Shown here: positions 61,207 through 64,000 of the stretch, piece after piece
How positions within the stretch are numbered: position 1 is the first letter of the stretch
How the letters are laid out: each line of letters begins with the position of its first letter
Source of the DNA: Ensifer adhaerens
GTDB lineage: Bacteria > Pseudomonadota > Alphaproteobacteria > Rhizobiales > Rhizobiaceae
DNA length: 64,000 nucleotides
Reading direction: 5' to 3'
Assembly: GCF_002007205.1 (NCBI RefSeq)
Contig: NZ_LAZS01000012.1
Span: forward strand, 434,001 to 498,000
Made by a program: the position numbers and the translations under genes
The notes under the pieces: model-generated
What the model was told of the DNA's origin: nothing
Databases searched by the model: none
What the model saw: only the letters and a program-made list of their open reading frames with translations

Positions 61207-61944
61207 ATGACGATGCGTGAAATTCCCGTTCCGAAACCGCTTCTGGAAGTGAGCGGCCTCAAGGTCGCCTATGGCGCGGTCGAGGCGCTGAAGGGCGTCG
61301 ATCTCACCGTCGGCAAGGGGCAGATCGTGACCCTGCTCGGCGCCAACGGTGCCGGCAAGAGCTCGACCCTGAATTCGCTTGTCGGTCTTGCGGCGAAGAA
61401 GGCGGGACGGGTCGCGTTCAACGGCCAGGATATTTCGGGGCTCGCACCCGAACAGATCGTCCGGCTCGGCATGACCCTGACGCCGGAAGGGCGGCGTATC
61501 TTTCCGAGCCTCACCGTAGACGAACACCTGCTGCTCGGCGGCGCGATGCATAAAGCCCGCGGCGCAATCTCCGAGGTGCGCGAAGACATGCTGTCGCGCT
61601 TCCCAATCCTGAAGGAGCGGCTGACACAGAAGGCCGGATCGCTCTCCGGCGGCGAACAGCAGATGCTCGCGATTGCCCGCTCGATGATGTCGTCGCCGGA
61701 CCTGCTGTTGCTGGACGAACCTTCGCTTGGCCTTGCGCCGCAGATCGTCGATCTGATCTTCGACCTGATCGCAGGCCTCAGGCAAAAGGGGCTGACGATC
61801 CTGCTCGTCGAGCAGAACGTGTCGCTGTCGCTCGAGATCGCCGATGCCGGCTACGTCATGGCCAATGGCCGGATCGTGCTCTCTGGCACGGCTGCCGAAT
61901 TGCGCAATTCAACTGAAATCCAGGGCGCTTATCTCGGTGCTTGA
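61207..61944 (+). CDS. livF: Branched-chain-type ABC ATPase (LivF)
   Basis: This 245-residue ATPase has GANGAGKSS (Walker A), LTPEGRRIFPSLTVDEHLLLG (typical of LivF), LSGGEQQMLAIARSMM, LLLLDEPSLGLAP and LLVEQNVSLSL. ATG 61207, 10 bases after AAGGA, gives the normal family length. It is the second ATPase of the importer and pairs with the LivG half of the fused protein. Confidence 0.93.
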   Translation: MTMREIPVPKPLLEVSGLKVAYGAVEALKGVDLTVGKGQIVTLLGANGAGKSSTLNSLVGLAAKKAGRVAFNGQDISGLAPEQIVRLGMTLTPEGRRIFPSLTVDEHLLLGGAMHKARGAISEVREDMLSRFPILKERLTQKAGSLSGGEQQMLAIARSMMSSPDLLLLDEPSLGLAPQIVDLIFDLIAGLRQKGLTILLVEQNVSLSLEIADAGYVMANGRIVLSGTAAELRNSTEIQGAYLGA

Positions 61945-61968
61945 GGCCGGGGCGTAGAGGTCAAAACG

Positions 61969-62856
61969 ATGGACATGTTCCTGCAGCAGCTCGTCAACGC
62001 GCTCAGCCTCGGCGGCACCTATGCGCTTCTGGCGCTCGGCCTCGCGGTCGTCTTCTCGATCATGGGGCTCATCAACTTCGCCCATGGCGAGCTGATGACG
62101 GCGGCCGGTTATGGCCTTTGCTTCGCACTTCTCCTCGGGCTACCGTTTCCGCTCGCCGTCTGTGCCGCGCTGATGATCGCGATCGTGCTCGCCATGCTGA
62201 TGGAACGCATCGCCTTCCGGCCGGTGCGCGGTGCCAGCGGCACGACGCTGCTTCTGACGAGTTTTGCCGTCAGCGCCATCCTGCGCGTCATCTTCCAGAA
62301 CTTCATTTCGGCAAGGCCCAAGCCGGTTCCAATGCCCGAGAGTTTCTCCGGCACGATCGAGATCGGCGGTCTGCATCTCGGCCTCATCCAGGGAACCTCG
62401 ATCCTTGTCACGATCATCATGCTCGTCGGCCTCAACCTCTTCCTGCGCACCACGGTGCTCGGTCGCGCCATGCGTGCGGCCTCGGAAGATTTCGCCATCG
62501 TTCGGCTGATGGGCATCCGCGCCAATGCGGTGGTTGCCACAGCCTTCGCGATCTCCGGTCTGCTTGCCGGTGTCGCCGGTATCCTCTGGGTGGCGCAGCG
62601 CGGCAGCGTCGATCCGCTGATGGGCTTCTTGCCCGTACTCAAGGCCTTCATCGCCGCGATCATCGGCGGTCTCGGCAGCCTGTCGGGCGCGGTCGCCGGC
62701 GGCTTCCTGCTCGGCTTCATCGAGGTGTTCCTGCAGGCCTATCTGCCGGAAAGCCTGCTCAGCTATCGCGACGCCTTCACTATCCTGCTCGTCATCGGCG
62801 TGCTGCTGTTTGCGCCGCAGGGCCTGCTTGCAAAGAAGACCGTCATCAAGCTTTGA
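61969..62856 (+). CDS. livH: Branched-chain-type ABC permease (LivH)
   Basis: This 295-residue membrane protein has NALSLGGTYALLALGLAVVFSIMGLINFAHGELM, in overlapping blocks diagnostic of LivH. The C-terminal LLLVIGVLLFAPQGLL-type end is also typical. It completes the importer. It lies 24 bases after livF behind GAGGT. Its position last in the operon is unusual, since livH normally precedes livM. Confidence 0.93.
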   Translation: MDMFLQQLVNALSLGGTYALLALGLAVVFSIMGLINFAHGELMTAAGYGLCFALLLGLPFPLAVCAALMIAIVLAMLMERIAFRPVRGASGTTLLLTSFAVSAILRVIFQNFISARPKPVPMPESFSGTIEIGGLHLGLIQGTSILVTIIMLVGLNLFLRTTVLGRAMRAASEDFAIVRLMGIRANAVVATAFAISGLLAGVAGILWVAQRGSVDPLMGFLPVLKAFIAAIIGGLGSLSGAVAGGFLLGFIEVFLQAYLPESLLSYRDAFTILLVIGVLLFAPQGLLAKKTVIKL

Positions 62857-62935
62857 GAGCGGCGAAGAGCACTGGATGTCGGGACGATTTGCTGTCTTGT
62901 CGACTTGGCGGATCATCTCGTCAGATTGACTAATG

Positions 62936-62950
62936 TGCTACTGAGTAGCA
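62936..62950. promoter_or_regulatory. Operator-like palindrome before parDE
   Basis: TGCTACT-G-AGTAGCA is a perfect 15-base palindrome 25 bases before the antitoxin start. A TTGACT at 62926-62931 could be the -35 element. ParD-type antitoxins repress their own promoters through such sites. Confidence 0.65.
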
Positions 62951-62975
62951 AATTGGGCTCAAAGGAGTTAAACCG

Positions 62976-63251
62976 ATGAGTGTCAAATCCTCGATCTCGC
63001 TGACCGACCAGCAGGATGCGTTTGCCCGTTCGCTGGTGGAGAGCGGTCGGTACTCCAGCATGAGTTCCGTTCTCCAGCAGGGCCTGGAACTGCTTCGTCA
63101 GAAGACGGAAACTGAGGACGTCGAAACGGCAGCGCTTCGCGAATTGGTTCAGCGGCGATTGAACGGACCGACAATTTCTGCAACCGAGATGGAAAGCCGC
63201 GTTGCGGCAATGATTGAGCGGAAGCGACGGGGGGTTCGTGTGGACCCTTGA
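62976..63251 (+). CDS. parD: ParD-family antitoxin
   Basis: This 91-residue protein has an N-terminal ribbon-helix-helix (SVKSSISLTDQQDAFARSLVESGRYSSMSSVLQQGLELL in parts) and a charged tail that would bind the toxin. AAAGGAG lies 8 bases before the ATG. It overlaps the toxin gene by 14 bases, so translation is coupled. A palindrome upstream supports self-repression. Confidence 0.9.
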   Translation: MSVKSSISLTDQQDAFARSLVESGRYSSMSSVLQQGLELLRQKTETEDVETAALRELVQRRLNGPTISATEMESRVAAMIERKRRGVRVDP

Positions 63252-63582
63252 ATACTCTGAGGATGCCGCGCGCGATATCGAGCTGATCTTCGATCATCTG
63301 TTCGGCGTCTATGTCGAACTTGGGGACACGCCCGACGAGGCTGTGGAGCGTACCGCCGAGCGGATCCGCAAACTGCATGCCGAAATCGATCGTCTCGTCG
63401 ATACGCCCTATATCGGGACCCTGCGTCCCGATGTTCACCCCGGAATCCGGTTTCTTCGGCGGGACAAGGCGGCTATCTGGTTTCTGTCGATAGAACATAC
63501 CCGCACGATCATTGTCGCGGCAATTTTCTACGGCGCGCAGGACCACATCAGAAACATGCTCGCACGGATGCTGGCGGGGTAA
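63238..63582 (+). CDS. parE: ParE/RelE superfamily toxin
   Basis: This 114-residue protein begins at GTG 63238 (VWTLEYSEDAARDIELIFDHL) inside the antitoxin gene. It shows the ParE pattern: an amphipathic helix pair, the PYIGTLRPDVHPGIRFLRRDKAAIWF region and IIVAAIFYGAQD near the end. ParE toxins poison DNA gyrase; RelE relatives cleave mRNA, and the ParE branch fits better here. An upstream in-frame ATG at 63214 would add 8 residues within the antitoxin gene and is not preceded by a site. Confidence 0.87.
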   Translation: MWTLEYSEDAARDIELIFDHLFGVYVELGDTPDEAVERTAERIRKLHAEIDRLVDTPYIGTLRPDVHPGIRFLRRDKAAIWFLSIEHTRTIIVAAIFYGAQDHIRNMLARMLAG

Positions 63583-63745
63583 GATCTACAGCCCCGGGGC
63601 CTTCGTCCCCAGCTTGCGCCTTCGCCTGTACCAGAACCCTGAAACGGACGGGCGGGCACACGAGTTCGCCGACAGCATGGCAGACGGCGCAGTTGACGGT
63701 GCTGAGACAGCCTGAAGATGTTGTTGGTTGCCGCCCTCGCAAACC

Positions 63746-63779
63746 GTCCAGGAACCGGCTGTCGTTCCGGCTCCTGGAC
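63746..63779 (-). terminator. Hairpin after the partial binding-protein gene
   Basis: GTCCAGGAACCGG and CCGGCTCCTGGAC pair over 13 positions with one mismatch around an 8-base loop, 8 bases past the minus-strand stop. No T-run follows. Confidence 0.55.
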
Positions 63780-63786
63780 CAAGGGG

Positions 63787-64000
63787 TTAATCCGCGAAAT
63801 GCGTGAGCCAGTGGCGCGGCTTGTTGTCCGCCAGCTGCGCGACTTTGTCGATCTTGTTGGTCATCACCCAGGCCATGGGCTGCTGGTGCAATGGCAGCAT
63901 GATCATTTCGTCCTTGACCATCTGGAGCGCCTTGGTCTGCAGCTCTAGCCGCTTCGCGCGATCCATTTCGGTCGATGCCTGGGTGATCAGCTTGTCAATG
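63787..64000 (-). CDS. C-terminal end of a peptide-type ABC binding protein (family 5), cut by the window edge
   Basis: The last 70 residues of a minus-strand gene read ...LITQASTEMDRAKRLELQTKALQ, then MIMLPLHQQPMAWVMTNKIDKV and a TAA at 63787-63789. The D-x4-R-x-ELQTKALQMVKDE and MLPLHQQ pattern is the C-terminal signature of dipeptide/oligopeptide (DppA/OppA-like) binding proteins. The start lies beyond position 64000. Confidence 0.85.
   Translation of the reverse strand, partial: IDKLITQASTEMDRAKRLELQTKALQMVKDEMIMLPLHQQPMAWVMTNKIDKVAQLADNKPRHWLTHFAD

Noticed and set aside
1-64000. Transposases, integrases, tRNA or rRNA genes
   Set aside because: No characteristic motifs (DDE transposase or tyrosine recombinase sequences, T-psi-C GGTTC boxes with acceptor stems, rRNA conserved blocks) were seen on either strand by eye.

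Overview
The window is GC-rich, almost entirely coding, and looks like a replicon segment of an alphaproteobacterium of the Rhizobiaceae, most likely an Ensifer/Sinorhizobium-type organism. This is inferred from the density of ABC import operons each with its own regulator, a 51-residue DUF1127 protein, GTG starts behind strong GGAGG sites, and palindromic CTAGAGC...GCTCTAG repeat units between genes. No rRNA, tRNA, CRISPR array, transposase or replication origin was seen. The gene content (opportunistic uptake and catabolism, a toxin-antitoxin pair, a lone bS21 gene) would suit a megaplasmid, chromid or chromosomal accessory region.

Layout. (1) 0.45-8.3 kb: an IclR regulator diverges from an operon with a spermidine/putrescine-type ABC importer, a three-subunit flavin/iron-sulfur amine dehydrogenase of the opine oxidase / D-hydroxyproline dehydrogenase type, and a periplasmic binding protein. 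(2) 8.5-15 kb: an oxidative-stress island with an AhpD-like protein, a secreted cupin and a flavoprotein under a cysteine-containing Rrf2 regulator, then msrB-msrA, a DUF1127 protein, and an RclC-like membrane protein divergent from a TetR regulator, with three matching operators in and beside their shared intergenic region. (3) 15-20.8 kb: a LysR regulator, two exported epoxide-hydrolase-type hydrolases around a VOC protein, rpsU (bS21) and an L,D-transpeptidase. (4) 21-25 kb: an EmrAB-type efflux pump with a LysR regulator. (5) 25.6-33.2 kb: a fucoside utilisation operon (GH29 alpha-L-fucosidase, sugar ABC importer, and an unexpected nucleotidyltransferase) divergent from a LacI repressor with two operators.

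(6) 33.4-62.9 kb is a nitrogen-compound catabolic island. It holds an M20 carbamoylase-type hydrolase divergent from a PuuC-like aldehyde dehydrogenase; an exported amidohydrolase; a LuxR regulator; the agmatine-to-putrescine enzymes AguA and AguB with a class III aminotransferase and a PotFGHI-type importer; a second PotABCD-type importer with an amidinotransferase/DDAH-fold enzyme under a GcvA-like LysR regulator; and a divergent pair of operons in which an RpiR regulator, a cysteine hydrolase, a PuuA-like glutamine synthetase homologue, an N-formylglutamate-amidohydrolase homologue and another class III aminotransferase face a branched-chain-type ABC importer with LivM and LivG fused. Together these import polyamine, guanidine or amide compounds and convert them to amines, aldehydes and ammonium. 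(7) 62.9-64 kb: a ParD/ParE toxin-antitoxin pair, then the C-terminal end of a peptide-type ABC binding protein that runs off the window.

The best candidates for something undescribed are the divergent RpiR/Liv catabolic unit at 52.8-62.9 kb, the nucleotidyltransferase in the fucoside operon, and the shared C5-N3-G5-like boxes that may tie two polyamine promoters to the LuxR regulator. All functional statements come from reading motifs and gene order; no database search was possible.
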